Part shown: one piece after another, positions 1 through 8,501 of the stretch
Layout of the letters: each line of letters opens with the position of its first letter
Numbering within the stretch: the first letter of the stretch is position 1
DNA from: an uncultured Alphaproteobacteria bacterium
GTDB lineage: Bacteria; Pseudomonadota; Alphaproteobacteria; CAAGCB01; CAG-977
DNA: 64,000 nucleotides
Reading direction: 5' to 3'
NCBI GenBank assembly: GCA_934277945.1
Contig: CAKQWA010000012.1
Span: forward strand, 1-64,000
The notes under the pieces: model-generated
The model's database searches: none
What the model was told of the DNA's origin: nothing
The model's input: only the letters and a program-made list of their open reading frames with translations
Position numbers and translations under genes: made by a program

Positions 1-96
1 TGTACAGACGCAACAGCACAATCGCCAAAGGTTAAGTGTAAGTGGCGCGCGCTCAAAAAACGCATGAAAGGAAAAAGTGGCTACCGGATACCCGTT

Positions 97-939
97 CTAG
101 CCGAGATACTCGCGCAGGGCGGGGTAGAGGATTTCTCCCGTGAACAAGCCCGTTTCGTACACTTGGCGCATTTTTTCCGAATTATGTTCTGTTTTGCCGA
201 TTTTAAGCGCGTGCGGCGGGCGGATGACGAACAATTCGCCTTTTTTTTCCTGTTCCCTGATGTGTTCGAGCGTGTCGTTATATGCGGCGTAGCGTTTTTC
301 AAACGTGTGCGCGAATTCGGGATATTTGCGGTACAGCATTTTCAAAAGCGGCATCAGGTGCGCTTGTTTTTTGCGGTAATTTTCGGGGCGCGTCAGGACG
401 ACGACGTTGCGATATCCCTTATTTTCAAAGAAGCGGCACGGAATGGCGTCCGCTATGCCGCCGTCAAGCAGTTGATAATCGCCGATTCTGACGACGTTCG
501 ACACGACGGGCATGGAGGCGGATGCGCGAATCCATTCGAGATCTTCATAGCCGAGCGTGTCCAATTTTTTATAAACGGGTTTTCCCGTCGTCAATTCCGT
601 GCAGACGACGAAGAAATCCATCGGATTTTGCAAAAAGGTTTGCGTGTCAAAAACGTCGTGCTTTTCGGGCAGTTCGTGATAACAGAATTGCGCGTTGTAC
701 AAATCGCCCGTTTTAATCAGCGATTTCAGACTGCAATAGCGTTTATCCCTGCAAAATTTGGTGTTGTAGCGGATGACCCGCCCGATTTGCTTTGATTTGA
801 AATTGCATCCGAACGCCGCGCCCGCCGAAACGCCGACCATGGCGTCGAATTTGACCTTGTGCTTTAAAAACGCGTCCAAAACGCCCGCGGTGAACAATCC
901 GCGCATGGCGCCGCCCTCCAATATCAAGCCTTTTTTCAT
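97..939 (-). CDS. Patatin-like phospholipase (RssA/YlaK-type)
   Basis: Predicted serine lipid acyl hydrolase of the patatin/cPLA2 family, about 280 residues. The glycine-rich oxyanion loop is at the N-terminus (LILEGGAMRG, residues 5-14), the nucleophile elbow GVSAG places Ser38, and the DGG dyad places Asp159, so the catalytic dyad is complete. No signal peptide or membrane segment is visible, which suggests a cytoplasmic enzyme. The start at 939 is chosen because AAGGA lies 5-6 bases upstream; a longer in-frame start adds 28 residues without family similarity. It is transcribed alone, away from the small gene at 1120. The natural substrate cannot be told from sequence. Confidence 0.88.
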   Translation of the reverse strand: MKKGLILEGGAMRGLFTAGVLDAFLKHKVKFDAMVGVSAGAAFGCNFKSKQIGRVIRYNTKFCRDKRYCSLKSLIKTGDLYNAQFCYHELPEKHDVFDTQTFLQNPMDFFVVCTELTTGKPVYKKLDTLGYEDLEWIRASASMPVVSNVVRIGDYQLLDGGIADAIPCRFFENKGYRNVVVLTRPENYRKKQAHLMPLLKMLYRKYPEFAHTFEKRYAAYNDTLEHIREQEKKGELFVIRPPHALKIGKTEHNSEKMRQVYETGLFTGEILYPALREYLG

Positions 940-969
940 GACAGTCCTTTCGTCAATTTGTTTAAGGCG

Positions 970-997
970 ATTATATGCCGCTTTTGCGTCCGCGCAA
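970..997 (-). promoter_or_regulatory. Predicted sigma-70 promoter of the patatin-like gene
   Basis: On the minus strand a TTGCGC -35 box (992-997) and a perfect TATAAT -10 box (970-975) are separated by 16 bases, just upstream of the ribosome binding site of the patatin-like gene. Confidence 0.5.
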
Positions 998-1059
998 ATG
1001 TATGATTTTATGCAATATCGCAAAGTCTATCGGCGATTGTCGCATATCGAAAAGCCTGA

Positions 1060-1088
1060 TTGTCACGGCGCGCGGGGCTTTTTATATT
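1060..1088 (+). promoter_or_regulatory. Predicted sigma-70 promoter of the 34-residue small protein
   Basis: TTGTCA (1060-1065), a 17-base spacer and TATATT (1083-1088) lie about 30 bases upstream of the start codon at 1120. The spacing is ideal and the next gene downstream is a small ORF that ends in its own terminator. Confidence 0.55.
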
Positions 1089-1119
1089 CATAGCGTAACA
1101 TTTAACAAGGAGGAAGAAC

Positions 1120-1224
1120 ATGACAAACTGTGGTTGCGATTCTAAAAAAGATTCCAAAAAAACGATGGAAGAACAGAAGAAAAAAGACGCGATGAAGCAA
1201 CAGCCCAAACAGCCGTCGAAGTAA
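1120..1224 (+). CDS. Small lysine-rich protein of 34 residues, unknown function
   Basis: A short ORF beginning MTNCGCDSKKD and continuing as a lysine- and glutamine-rich, very hydrophilic tail. It has a strong AAGGAGG Shine-Dalgarno (1107-1113) six bases before the ATG, a promoter at 1060-1088 and an intrinsic terminator from 1231, so it has every mark of an independently expressed small gene. The CGC pair near the N-terminus could bind metal or be modified, but that is inference. There is no membrane segment. I do not recognise a family. Confidence 0.7.
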   Translation: MTNCGCDSKKDSKKTMEEQKKKDAMKQQPKQPSK

Positions 1225-1230
1225 GCCGCA

Positions 1231-1253
1231 AGCCCCGAGAAATCGGGGCTTTT
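1231..1253 (+). terminator. Rho-independent terminator after the small protein gene
   Basis: An 8-bp stem AGCCCCGA / TCGGGGCT with a GAAA-type tetraloop is followed by a short T run. It starts six bases after the stop codon of the 34-residue gene. The same GCCCCG/CGGGGC core recurs in terminators at 40705 and 50610. Confidence 0.85.
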
Positions 1254-1327
1254 GCGTGCCGGCGCGGAATATGATTCTCAAAAGGCGGCTTTTTGCGTAT
1301 ACTGGATGCGTGCGAAAGGAGCCGCCG

Positions 1328-2476
1328 ATGATGATATTTCTGGCAGGAGCGCTGATTATAGCCGTTTCCGCCAGCGCCGTGACCATTAAGACGCTGTTCG
1401 GTTATGTGTCGCTGAAACCCGTTTACAAACGGATCGGGTCGATTTTTATCGTGTGGGGGTGGTTTTCGCCCGCAATCGTCGCGTCGGTTTTCAAAGCGGG
1501 CGGCTGGGCGCAAATCGCCGCGTCCGGCGTGATTTTTTTCAGTTTTTTCCTGTTCGGACTGGTTTTCCTGATTTTCGTGTTTTTAATGGCGCGCGATTTC
1601 GTCTGGTTTTCGACGTATTCGATTCTAAAACTGTTCAAGCGGCACAATCCGAAATATCATCCGAAAAATCCGGAAAGTTATCCGCTGTTGAACAAAACGA
1701 ACGCCGCGATGGTGCTGTGCGCGCTGTTTGTCGGATTTTTCAGTCTGTACGCCGGCATGAAAATCCCGTCCATAAAAAAGGTCGAGTTGACGACGGACAA
1801 ATTTGCCGGAGAAGCGACGTTTGTGCAGTTGAGCGATTTGCATTTAAACAGGTATTACAAAACGGCGCGGCTGGAAAAAATCGTCAATCGGGTGAACGCG
1901 CAACATCCCGACGCGGTGTTTCTGACGGGCGACATTTTGGATGACGATTTCGCGCATATAAAGCAATTTCTGCCCGTTTTGCAGAAAATTCAGGCGCCGC
2001 AGGGCGTTTACATGGTCTGGGGCAATCACGAGTTTTACAAGCGTTTGCCGGCGGCGATATACGATTTGGCGGCGCACGGCATGGTTGTCCTGCAAAACGA
2101 CGGCTTGCGCCTGCCCGCGAAATATCCGGTTTTTGTGGCGGGCATCAATTCGCCGTGGCATAAAAATCTGCCCGACGCGTTTAAAAAGAGCGTTTCGGGC
2201 GAATACCGCATTTTGTTGTCGCACTATCCGATTGCGTTTGACGAAGCGGCGGAGTACGTTGATTTGCAAGTGTCGGGGCATACGCACGGCGGGCAGATTT
2301 TCCCGTTTCATTTCATGTCAAAGCGCGTGAACAAGTATCTGGCGGGCATATACAAAAAGGACGGAGCCGTTTTGTATGTGTCGCGCGGCGCGGGATTGTG
2401 GGGACCGCCGCTTCGCTTTCTGGCTCCGTCCGAAATTACGCGTCTGACGGTGCGCGGGACTCAATCCGCCGACTGA
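1328..2476 (+). CDS. Membrane-anchored metallophosphoesterase (YaeI-like)
   Basis: About 382 residues. Four hydrophobic segments (roughly residues 1-20, 35-55, 65-88 and 127-145) precede a calcineurin-like phosphoesterase domain. The metal-binding blocks are all present: D170-x-H172, GD at 201-202, GNHE at 232-235 and GHTH at 317-320. This layout is that of the YaeI/YkuE group, some of which hydrolyse UDP-sugar lipids or lipid A precursors; the substrate here is unknown. ATG 1328 is chosen over an upstream ATG because AAGGAG sits six bases before it. The last 16 bases overlap the end of the convergent peptidase gene. A TATACT at 1298-1303 may be the -10 box. Confidence 0.87.
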   Translation: MMIFLAGALIIAVSASAVTIKTLFGYVSLKPVYKRIGSIFIVWGWFSPAIVASVFKAGGWAQIAASGVIFFSFFLFGLVFLIFVFLMARDFVWFSTYSILKLFKRHNPKYHPKNPESYPLLNKTNAAMVLCALFVGFFSLYAGMKIPSIKKVELTTDKFAGEATFVQLSDLHLNRYYKTARLEKIVNRVNAQHPDAVFLTGDILDDDFAHIKQFLPVLQKIQAPQGVYMVWGNHEFYKRLPAAIYDLAAHGMVVLQNDGLRLPAKYPVFVAGINSPWHKNLPDAFKKSVSGEYRILLSHYPIAFDEAAEYVDLQVSGHTHGGQIFPFHFMSKRVNKYLAGIYKKDGAVLYVSRGAGLWGPPLRFLAPSEITRLTVRGTQSAD

Positions 2477-3675
2477 TTGAATTTTTCAAACAGCGTTTCC
2501 AAAAGTTCAAAGCCTTTTTCCATGGACGCGATTTCAACGCGTTCGTTCGGCGAATGCATATTGTAAATGTTCGCCGCGCCCATCAGATAGGGCTTGAACG
2601 TTCTGCCGGAAGCGTTTTGCTTGTGCGAATAGATGTGCGTTTCCGCGCCCGCGTGGAAAGAGGCGATGTGCGCTTTCACGCCGCATTGCGCCGCCGCTTT
2701 TGCGAACAAATCCGGCATTTTCGGGTCGCGCGCGTCCTCGAACGGCAGCATATGTTCCTGAAAATCGGCTGAAAAGACGACTTTGCCGGCATAGCGCGCG
2801 TTGAACTCCGCCACGATTTTCAAAATGTCGGCGTGCAGACGCCGTTGCGATTCCTTTTGCGAACTGCGAATGGAAAAGGCGGCGTAGGCGTGCGTGTTGA
2901 TGACGTTCGTCACCGCGTCGTAAGCCAAGAATTTGTCAAAAGCGGCGCCCGTCGCGTCCGTTTGCCTGTTTTGCAGTCCGCCGGCGGCGATTGCGCCCAG
3001 ATTGATGGACGTGACGATGCCCTGATCGTTCTTTTCGTACACGCCCTGCGGCATTTGCGCGACCAACTGCGCCAAAGCCCGCGCCGCGTTGACGCGCGTT
3101 TCGTCGTCGATGTCAATGGCGGAATGACCGCCTTTCGCGGCGTACGCTTCAATGAACAATTTTGTAAAGCCCGCGCCGGAAACCAGAAAATCGCCCAGCA
3201 GGTCGCCGTCCAGCACGACGACGTAATCGGATTTGAAGCGCGTGTAATCGACGTGCTTCGCGCCGGTCAGATTCTGTTCTTCGTCGCGCGTAAACAAAAA
3301 TTCAATGCCGCCGTGTTTGACGTTTTGCGCCGCGCTTAATTTGCGCACAAGGGCGATGACGGCGGCGACGCCGGCTTTGTCGTCCGCGCCGAGCGTGCGG
3401 GTTTTGTCCGTTTCGTAAAAGCCGTCCGGCGTCGTGTTGATGACGACGGACGACGCGTCCCCGACGACGTCCATGTGCCCCGTCATCATCAGCGGGGCTT
3501 TGGAGGAATCCGTCGCGCGCAGAAAGCCGTACACGTTGCCGTATTCGTCCTGTTGAACGGTCACGCCGTCGACGCTCATCAATTCGATGATGCGGCGGGC
3601 GACGCGCGATTCATCCAAAGTCGGCGAGGGGATGCGCGCCAAATCGCAAAAAATTTCAGTAACGGACATTTTCAT
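2461..3675 (-). CDS. M20-family metallopeptidase (peptidase T-like)
   Basis: About 404 residues, a cytoplasmic di-zinc aminopeptidase of the M20 clan. The ligand blocks are clear: TGHMDVV (H67, D69), LGADDKAG (D98/D99) and DEEQNLTGA (E132/E133), followed by the lid domain and a second metal-binding half. It most resembles the peptidase T/PepT-like group that cleaves tri- or dipeptides; exact specificity is open. A second in-frame ATG two codons in is an equally possible start. A hairpin terminator lies only about ten bases upstream of the gene. It ends convergently, overlapping the phosphoesterase. Confidence 0.87.
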   Translation of the reverse strand: MKMSVTEIFCDLARIPSPTLDESRVARRIIELMSVDGVTVQQDEYGNVYGFLRATDSSKAPLMMTGHMDVVGDASSVVINTTPDGFYETDKTRTLGADDKAGVAAVIALVRKLSAAQNVKHGGIEFLFTRDEEQNLTGAKHVDYTRFKSDYVVVLDGDLLGDFLVSGAGFTKLFIEAYAAKGGHSAIDIDDETRVNAARALAQLVAQMPQGVYEKNDQGIVTSINLGAIAAGGLQNRQTDATGAAFDKFLAYDAVTNVINTHAYAAFSIRSSQKESQRRLHADILKIVAEFNARYAGKVVFSADFQEHMLPFEDARDPKMPDLFAKAAAQCGVKAHIASFHAGAETHIYSHKQNASGRTFKPYLMGAANIYNMHSPNERVEIASMEKGFELLETLFEKFNQSAD

Positions 3676-3684
3676 AAACCTTTC

Positions 3685-3713
3685 AAAGAAAAACCGCCTT
3701 GGTTGGCGGTTTT
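3685..3713 (-). terminator. Intrinsic terminator on the minus strand
   Basis: A 9-bp stem AAAACCGCC / GGCGGTTTT (3690-3698 with 3705-3713) is followed on the minus strand by further T residues. It lies just after the 111-residue gene and immediately before the peptidase start, so it would separate the two transcripts or act as an attenuator. Confidence 0.7.
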
Positions 3714-3720
3714 AAAAAAA

Positions 3721-4056
3721 TCAGGAAATCGTCGCCATGGGCAATTTGTTGACGTGGCGCAAGGCGACGTTGTATTCGCGCACGACCGCCTTGTCGGGAT
3801 TTTCCGCCGTCGGATCGACGAATTCTGCAATCAGCACTTCCGAAACCTTGCCCAGCGCGCCGCGCGCGTCGGGATGCACGTAGTCCAGCAAAATCGTTTC
3901 TTCGGGACGTCTGTAAAACAAAACTTTGTCTTCGCCGTTGTAAAGCATTTGAGGCGAATTCGGGCTGAAAGAACGCGCTTTCAGACAAAAAAGGACTTCG
4001 CCGTCGGCATTGACCAGAACGTCATAAGTCGTTTCTTTTTCTACGGTTGTTTTCAT
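3721..4056 (-). CDS. Hypothetical protein of 111 residues
   Basis: Starts MKTTVEKETTYDVL and has a mixed alpha/beta, soluble composition with no signal peptide. The frame stays open upstream into a very basic lysine-rich stretch, but the ATG at 4056 is preferred because the extension is low-complexity and lies in an A-rich spacer. On the minus strand it follows the unknown membrane protein gene after 46 bases of almost pure purine, which may serve as the translation initiation region. I recognise no domain. Confidence 0.6.
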   Translation of the reverse strand: MKTTVEKETTYDVLVNADGEVLFCLKARSFSPNSPQMLYNGEDKVLFYRRPEETILLDYVHPDARGALGKVSEVLIAEFVDPTAENPDKAVVREYNVALRHVNKLPMATIS

Positions 4057-4102
4057 GTTCTTTTCTTCTTTTCGTTTTTGTTTTTTTGTTGGTTTTGTTT
4101 TT

Positions 4103-5035
4103 TTACTGTGTGATTTTGGCTTTTGCCGTTTTTGTTTTCGTGTTGTAAATGCAGGTGTACGAGAACGGTTTTTTCGACCCGTCCGCTTCAATCAGGGTCG
4201 CTTTGTCCCCCGAGAGCATGATTGTTTCTTTCAGAACGTCGATGGAATACTGTGAGAATTTGGGCGTTTTCGCGGTGACCGTCCATTCAAAGCGCGACGG
4301 AATCTGCGCGGCGACGGCGCGTTCGCACGTTTCCTGCGCGACCATTTCGTGTTCCTGATAAAACTTGTTTTTGTTCATTTGCAGACGGGCGCATTCTTCT
4401 TCCGTCGTGCAGGACATCATGTTTTGCTTCATTTCCTGCGCCTGCCGGATTCTTTTTTGCTCCGCCCACGCTTCGACGCGTTCCTGCTGATTGGTTACGG
4501 ACAGCGAAATGCACGACAGAATCAGTCCCGAAAAGAAAATGATGATCAGCGAAGACGCGATTGCCAGCGAAATGTTTGAAACGGGCACGGCGTCTTGCAT
4601 ACGGAGTTTGTAAATACCGCCCGCCAATGCGCCGATAACCAGAAAGATAGTGAAAACGGCGAAGAACCCGCCTTGCGAAAAAACGTCGGACAGCAGATAC
4701 AGCGCGCCGAACGCGAACGTAAACGCCGCGGGGTACGCCACGACGGGATATTTCAACGCCGCGTAAACGTTTTTGTAGCCGATTTTATAAACGGCGCCCG
4801 CCAGAACGCCGAACGCGGCGAACAGCAGAATCAGTTGGAACGCAAAGCCCGACACCGAGAACATGATCAGCCACAGGAACACCAGACAGAAAAAAGAGCC
4901 GCACATTGCCAGCAGACGCACGGCGGCGTCCCTGTTTTGCTGGAAAAGTTCGGGGATTCTGCCCGCGACGATCAATTCTTCGTCCTGCGTTGTCGCCAGC
5001 AGGAACGCCATGAGTTTTTCTTTGATGTTCGACAT
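4103..5035 (-). CDS. Hypothetical membrane protein of 310 residues
   Basis: Starts MSNIKEKLMAFLLATTQDEEL. About five hydrophobic helices fill the N-terminal 190 residues. They are followed by a soluble region with charged helices and four cysteines (CTTEEEC, then CERA and CIYN), which could be periplasmic and disulfide-bonded. The C-terminal part resembles the partner-like domains of small exported proteins but matches nothing I can name. The start at 5035 is chosen over an upstream ATG that would add 20 polar residues. It lies downstream of smpB on the same strand with a 70-base gap. Confidence 0.7.
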   Translation of the reverse strand: MSNIKEKLMAFLLATTQDEELIVAGRIPELFQQNRDAAVRLLAMCGSFFCLVFLWLIMFSVSGFAFQLILLFAAFGVLAGAVYKIGYKNVYAALKYPVVAYPAAFTFAFGALYLLSDVFSQGGFFAVFTIFLVIGALAGGIYKLRMQDAVPVSNISLAIASSLIIIFFSGLILSCISLSVTNQQERVEAWAEQKRIRQAQEMKQNMMSCTTEEECARLQMNKNKFYQEHEMVAQETCERAVAAQIPSRFEWTVTAKTPKFSQYSIDVLKETIMLSGDKATLIEADGSKKPFSYTCIYNTKTKTAKAKITQ

Positions 5036-5105
5036 ATTTTTTGTCCGTAATGCTGATACCGTGTTAAGCAAAGCACAATCGCGCTTGAAAATCAAGGGGA
5101 TATGC

Positions 5106-5579
5106 TCATCCGCCCTTTAATAAACGGTGTTTTTCCCTGTCCCAATCGCGTTTTTTGATGTCTTCGCGCTTGTCGACGGCGTTTTTGCCCGTCGCCAGAG
5201 CCAATTCGATTTTCGCCAAGCCTTTTTCGTTGAAAAACAAAGACAGCGGAACCAGCGTGAAGCCTTTGCGGTTGACCATGCCCGCCAGTTTGTTGATTTC
5301 ACGGCGGCGGAACAGCAATTTGCGCGGGCGGTTGGACACCTGCTTGACGTATCCGGCGGATTCATATTCCGTAATGGTCGCGTTCAGCAGATAGATTTCG
5401 TTGTTTTCGGGCATGGCGTACGCTTCGTTGATGCTGACTTTCCCCTGCCGCAGAGCCTTGACTTCCGCGCCGGTCAGCACAATGCCGCCGGTCAGCGTTT
5501 CGTGTACGGCGTAATTGAAGTGCGCTTTGCGGTTTTTCGCGATCGTTCCCGTGGAAATCAGCGTCGTTTTTTTCGCCAT
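5106..5579 (-). CDS. smpB: SsrA-binding protein SmpB
   Basis: The 157-residue protein MAKKTTLISTG... is full length for SmpB, the partner that binds the tRNA-like domain of tmRNA and takes it to stalled ribosomes. Typical elements are the NRKAHFNY start, GAEVKALRQGKVS, the RRREINKL strand and the basic C-terminal tail (KKRDWDREKHRLLK) that enters the mRNA channel. The start codon overlaps the dapA stop by one base (TAATG), so the two are translationally coupled. Its RNA partner is encoded in this same window at 13480. Confidence 0.96.
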   Translation of the reverse strand: MAKKTTLISTGTIAKNRKAHFNYAVHETLTGGIVLTGAEVKALRQGKVSINEAYAMPENNEIYLLNATITEYESAGYVKQVSNRPRKLLFRRREINKLAGMVNRKGFTLVPLSLFFNEKGLAKIELALATGKNAVDKREDIKKRDWDREKHRLLKGG

Positions 5580-6451
5580 TACAGCACTCCCGCCGAACGC
5601 ATGGCGCTGCGGACGACTTCTTTCGACGCGTCGGAAATCTCCCACAAGGGCTGACGCAAAGACCCGTCGCCGTAGCCCAGAAGCGAAGCGGCGTATTTGA
5701 CGGGCGAGGGGTTGCTTTCAACGAACATCGCGTCGTGCAGGGGGGCGAGTTTGTCGCGCAGGGAGTTGAACGCGGCGCGGTTTTGCGTGCGCCAAGCGGC
5801 GTGCAGTTGCGCGCATTGAGCGGGGGCGACGTTCGCCGTGACGGAAATGCATCCGTGTCCGCCCTGCGCCAGAAAAGCGGCGACGGTCGCGTCTTCGCCC
5901 GACAGCAAAGCGAAAGATTCGGGGACTTTGCGGCGGATTTTCAGCACTTTCGACAAATCGGCGGACGCTTCCTTAATGCCGGCGATGCGCGGCAGTTTCG
6001 CCAAAAGGGAAATCGTGTCGACGGACATATCGACGCCCGTGCGTCCGGGGACGTTGTACAGGATGATCGGCAGGGCGGTCGCGTCGTGAACGGCTTTGTA
6101 ATGCTCGAACAAGCCCTTTTGCGACGGTTTGTTGTAGTACGGCGTGACGATCAGCAAGCCGTCGGCGCCCAGATTCTGCATCGTCTGCGCGGTGTAGATC
6201 GTTTTCATCGTGTCGTTGCTTCCCGCGCCCGCGATGACGGGGACGCGCTTGGCGGCGGTTTTGACGCACACGTCGACGACGTGCATATGTTCTTCCGCGG
6301 TCATGGTCGCGCATTCGCCGGTCGTGCCGCAAACGACAAGCCCCTCCGTCCCGCTGTCAATCTGCCAGTTGATGAAACGTTTGAAACTGTCCTCGTCAAA
6401 ATTTTTGTCAATGAACGGCGTGATGAGCGCGACATAGGAGCCTTTGAACAT
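5579..6451 (-). CDS. dapA: 4-hydroxy-tetrahydrodipicolinate synthase
   Basis: A TIM-barrel class I aldolase of 290 residues that condenses pyruvate with aspartate semialdehyde, the first committed step to diaminopimelate and lysine. GTTGE gives the Thr43/Thr44 pair, YNVPGRTG gives the catalytic Tyr132 and substrate Arg137, and GIKEAS gives the Schiff-base Lys160. GGAG lies about eight bases before the ATG. It is the first gene of a minus-strand unit with smpB and diverges from the transglycosylase gene. Confidence 0.95.
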   Translation of the reverse strand: MFKGSYVALITPFIDKNFDEDSFKRFINWQIDSGTEGLVVCGTTGECATMTAEEHMHVVDVCVKTAAKRVPVIAGAGSNDTMKTIYTAQTMQNLGADGLLIVTPYYNKPSQKGLFEHYKAVHDATALPIILYNVPGRTGVDMSVDTISLLAKLPRIAGIKEASADLSKVLKIRRKVPESFALLSGEDATVAAFLAQGGHGCISVTANVAPAQCAQLHAAWRTQNRAAFNSLRDKLAPLHDAMFVESNPSPVKYAASLLGYGDGSLRQPLWEISDASKEVVRSAMRSAGVL

Positions 6452-6511
6452 TTTTTTTCTCCGAATGAAAAAGTTTATGCAAAATAAATAACATAAAATT
6501 AAGTTAAGACC

Positions 6512-6517
6512 TATAAT
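6512..6517 (+). promoter_or_regulatory. Predicted -10 box (TATAAT) for the lytic transglycosylase gene
   Basis: A perfect TATAAT lies 26 bases before the start codon, within an A/T-rich 91-base divergent region shared with dapA. No good -35 hexamer sits at the right distance, so this is only a partial promoter match. Confidence 0.35.
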
Positions 6518-6542
6518 AATCTACGTTTGAAACGGAGAACGG

Positions 6543-8501
6543 ATGAAAATTTTTCGCCAAGCGGTCTTAATCCTCGTCTTTTGTCTGTGCGCGGGCGCGG
6601 CGCGCGCGGACGGGGAGTCGTCCGCCGTGCCCGATTATCTGACGAAAAACGCTTTGGGCGCGGTGCGGCTGGCGGTGTCGGAACGCTTTGAAGCGGCGGA
6701 CAACATGGCGCGGGCGTCCGGTTCGCCGCTGATTCGGGATATCGCGGACTGGTTGCGCCTGACGGACGAAAAGGCGGATTTCGACGAGCCGCGCGCCAAG
6801 GCGTTTGTGGAATCGCACCGCGACTGGCCCCGTTTGTATCTGATTCGGCGCAACACGGAAAAGAATCTTTTGAAAAAGGCGGACGAGGACACGCTCGCCG
6901 ACTGGTTCGGCTCTTATCCGCCCGTTTCGACGCAGGCGGTTTTGAAGTACGTCGCGATTTTGCTGAAAGACAAAAATTGGGAAAAAGCCGTGCCGATGAT
7001 TCACAATTTGTGGATCAAGGCGGATTTAAGCGATTCGGAACGCGCGGAAATTCAGGAAAAATACGGCGTTTTGCTGGACGAGCGCGATTACGCGTCCCGT
7101 TTGCACCGCTTGCTGTGGGCGAAAAAGACGAAAGAGGCGGACGCTTTGCTGAAAGGCGTCGACGGCGAACTGAAAAACATTTTGCAGGCGCGCGTCGCGC
7201 TGATTAAAAACGACGACAACCCCGCGCGATACATTAAAAAAATCAAAAATCAAAACGATGCGGGGCTGGTGTACGACACGGTGCGCTGGCTGCGGCTGAA
7301 TAAAAAATACGACGAGGCGGCGGCCTTGCTGCAACACGCGGCGGCGAACAAGGTCGAACCGTCGCTGTGGTGGACGGAGCGGGCGGCGTTGGCGCGCACC
7401 TATCTGCCGATGAAGCGTTACCGCGACGCCTACCGGCTGGTCAGGGAACACGGCTTGACAAGCGGGTCGGAATACGCGGACGCGGAATGGTTCGCGGGGT
7501 GGATCGCCGTGCGCTTTTTAAAGGACAAAAAGAAAGCCGTCGCGCATTTTGAAAATATGCTGGCGCAAGTGTCTTCGCCCGTGTCGGTGGCAAGAGGCGA
7601 ATACTGGCTGGGGCGCACGCACGAGGAACTGGGCAGACGCTCCGAAGCGATTGTCTGGTACGAAAAGGCGGCGCAGAAAATCACGACTCTCTACGGTCAG
7701 CTGGCGGCGCGCAAAATCAAGCGCAAACATTTTCCCGATTTGCCCGATCAGGTCGAAATTTCACCGCAGACGGTCGATAAAATCAAAGACGACGATTTGT
7801 ACAAAGCCGTGCTTGTCTTCAACGCGGTGAAAGAGCCGTCTTTGGCGGAGCCGTTCGCTTTGCGCCTGTACGGAAAAATGAATTCGCCCGAAGAAATCAC
7901 CGCGCTGGCGTATGTGCTGAAAACGCAGGCAAACCGTCCGGATTTGGCGGTGGACATCGCCCGCCGCGCCCGTCAGAGCGGCGTGTATTTCATAGATTTG
8001 AGTTATCCCGTCATCAGCGTGCCGGATTCGCCCGTCGAACAGGCGATCGCGCTGTCGATCATCCGGCAGGAAAGCGGCTTCGCCCCGCACGTCGTCAGTC
8101 CGGCGGGCGCGCGCGGTTTGATGCAAATCATGCCTTCGACCGCGAAGCACATCATGCGCTTAAAACGGCTCGACCCGAAAAAACTGAACAGCGATCCCGA
8201 CTGGAACGTGACCGTCGGCACAAAATACTTCAATTATCTTTTAAAGCGTTTCGACGGGTCGTATGTGCTGGCGATCGCCGCCTACAACGCGGGACCGGGG
8301 AACGTGTCGAAGTGGGTCAAACTGTACGGAAAACCGGACGGGCAGTTCAACACAATCGACTGGATTGAAATGATTCCGTTCGCCGAAACGCGCAATTACG
8401 TTTTGCGCGTGCTGGAAAATCTGCACGTTTACCGCCGGCGCATGAATTACGATCCCGAACTGCTGTCCGTTTGGGAAAAGGTCGATTCGCCCGAAAATTA
8501 A
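6543..8501 (+). CDS. Soluble lytic murein transglycosylase (Slt70-like)
   Basis: A 652-residue periplasmic peptidoglycan lyase. It has a signal peptide (MKIFRQAVLILVFCLCAG, cut near ARA-D), a long alpha-helical superhelix over roughly residues 30-480 and a C-terminal SLT catalytic domain. In the latter, IIRQESGF supplies the catalytic glutamate, followed by SPAGARGLMQIMPSTA and AAYNAGPGNV. Size and domain order match the Slt70 family. GGAG precedes the ATG. The 3' end overlaps the convergent holC by four bases. Confidence 0.93.
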   Translation: MKIFRQAVLILVFCLCAGAARADGESSAVPDYLTKNALGAVRLAVSERFEAADNMARASGSPLIRDIADWLRLTDEKADFDEPRAKAFVESHRDWPRLYLIRRNTEKNLLKKADEDTLADWFGSYPPVSTQAVLKYVAILLKDKNWEKAVPMIHNLWIKADLSDSERAEIQEKYGVLLDERDYASRLHRLLWAKKTKEADALLKGVDGELKNILQARVALIKNDDNPARYIKKIKNQNDAGLVYDTVRWLRLNKKYDEAAALLQHAAANKVEPSLWWTERAALARTYLPMKRYRDAYRLVREHGLTSGSEYADAEWFAGWIAVRFLKDKKKAVAHFENMLAQVSSPVSVARGEYWLGRTHEELGRRSEAIVWYEKAAQKITTLYGQLAARKIKRKHFPDLPDQVEISPQTVDKIKDDDLYKAVLVFNAVKEPSLAEPFALRLYGKMNSPEEITALAYVLKTQANRPDLAVDIARRARQSGVYFIDLSYPVISVPDSPVEQAIALSIIRQESGFAPHVVSPAGARGLMQIMPSTAKHIMRLKRLDPKKLNSDPDWNVTVGTKYFNYLLKRFDGSYVLAIAAYNAGPGNVSKWVKLYGKPDGQFNTIDWIEMIPFAETRNYVLRVLENLHVYRRRMNYDPELLSVWEKVDSPEN

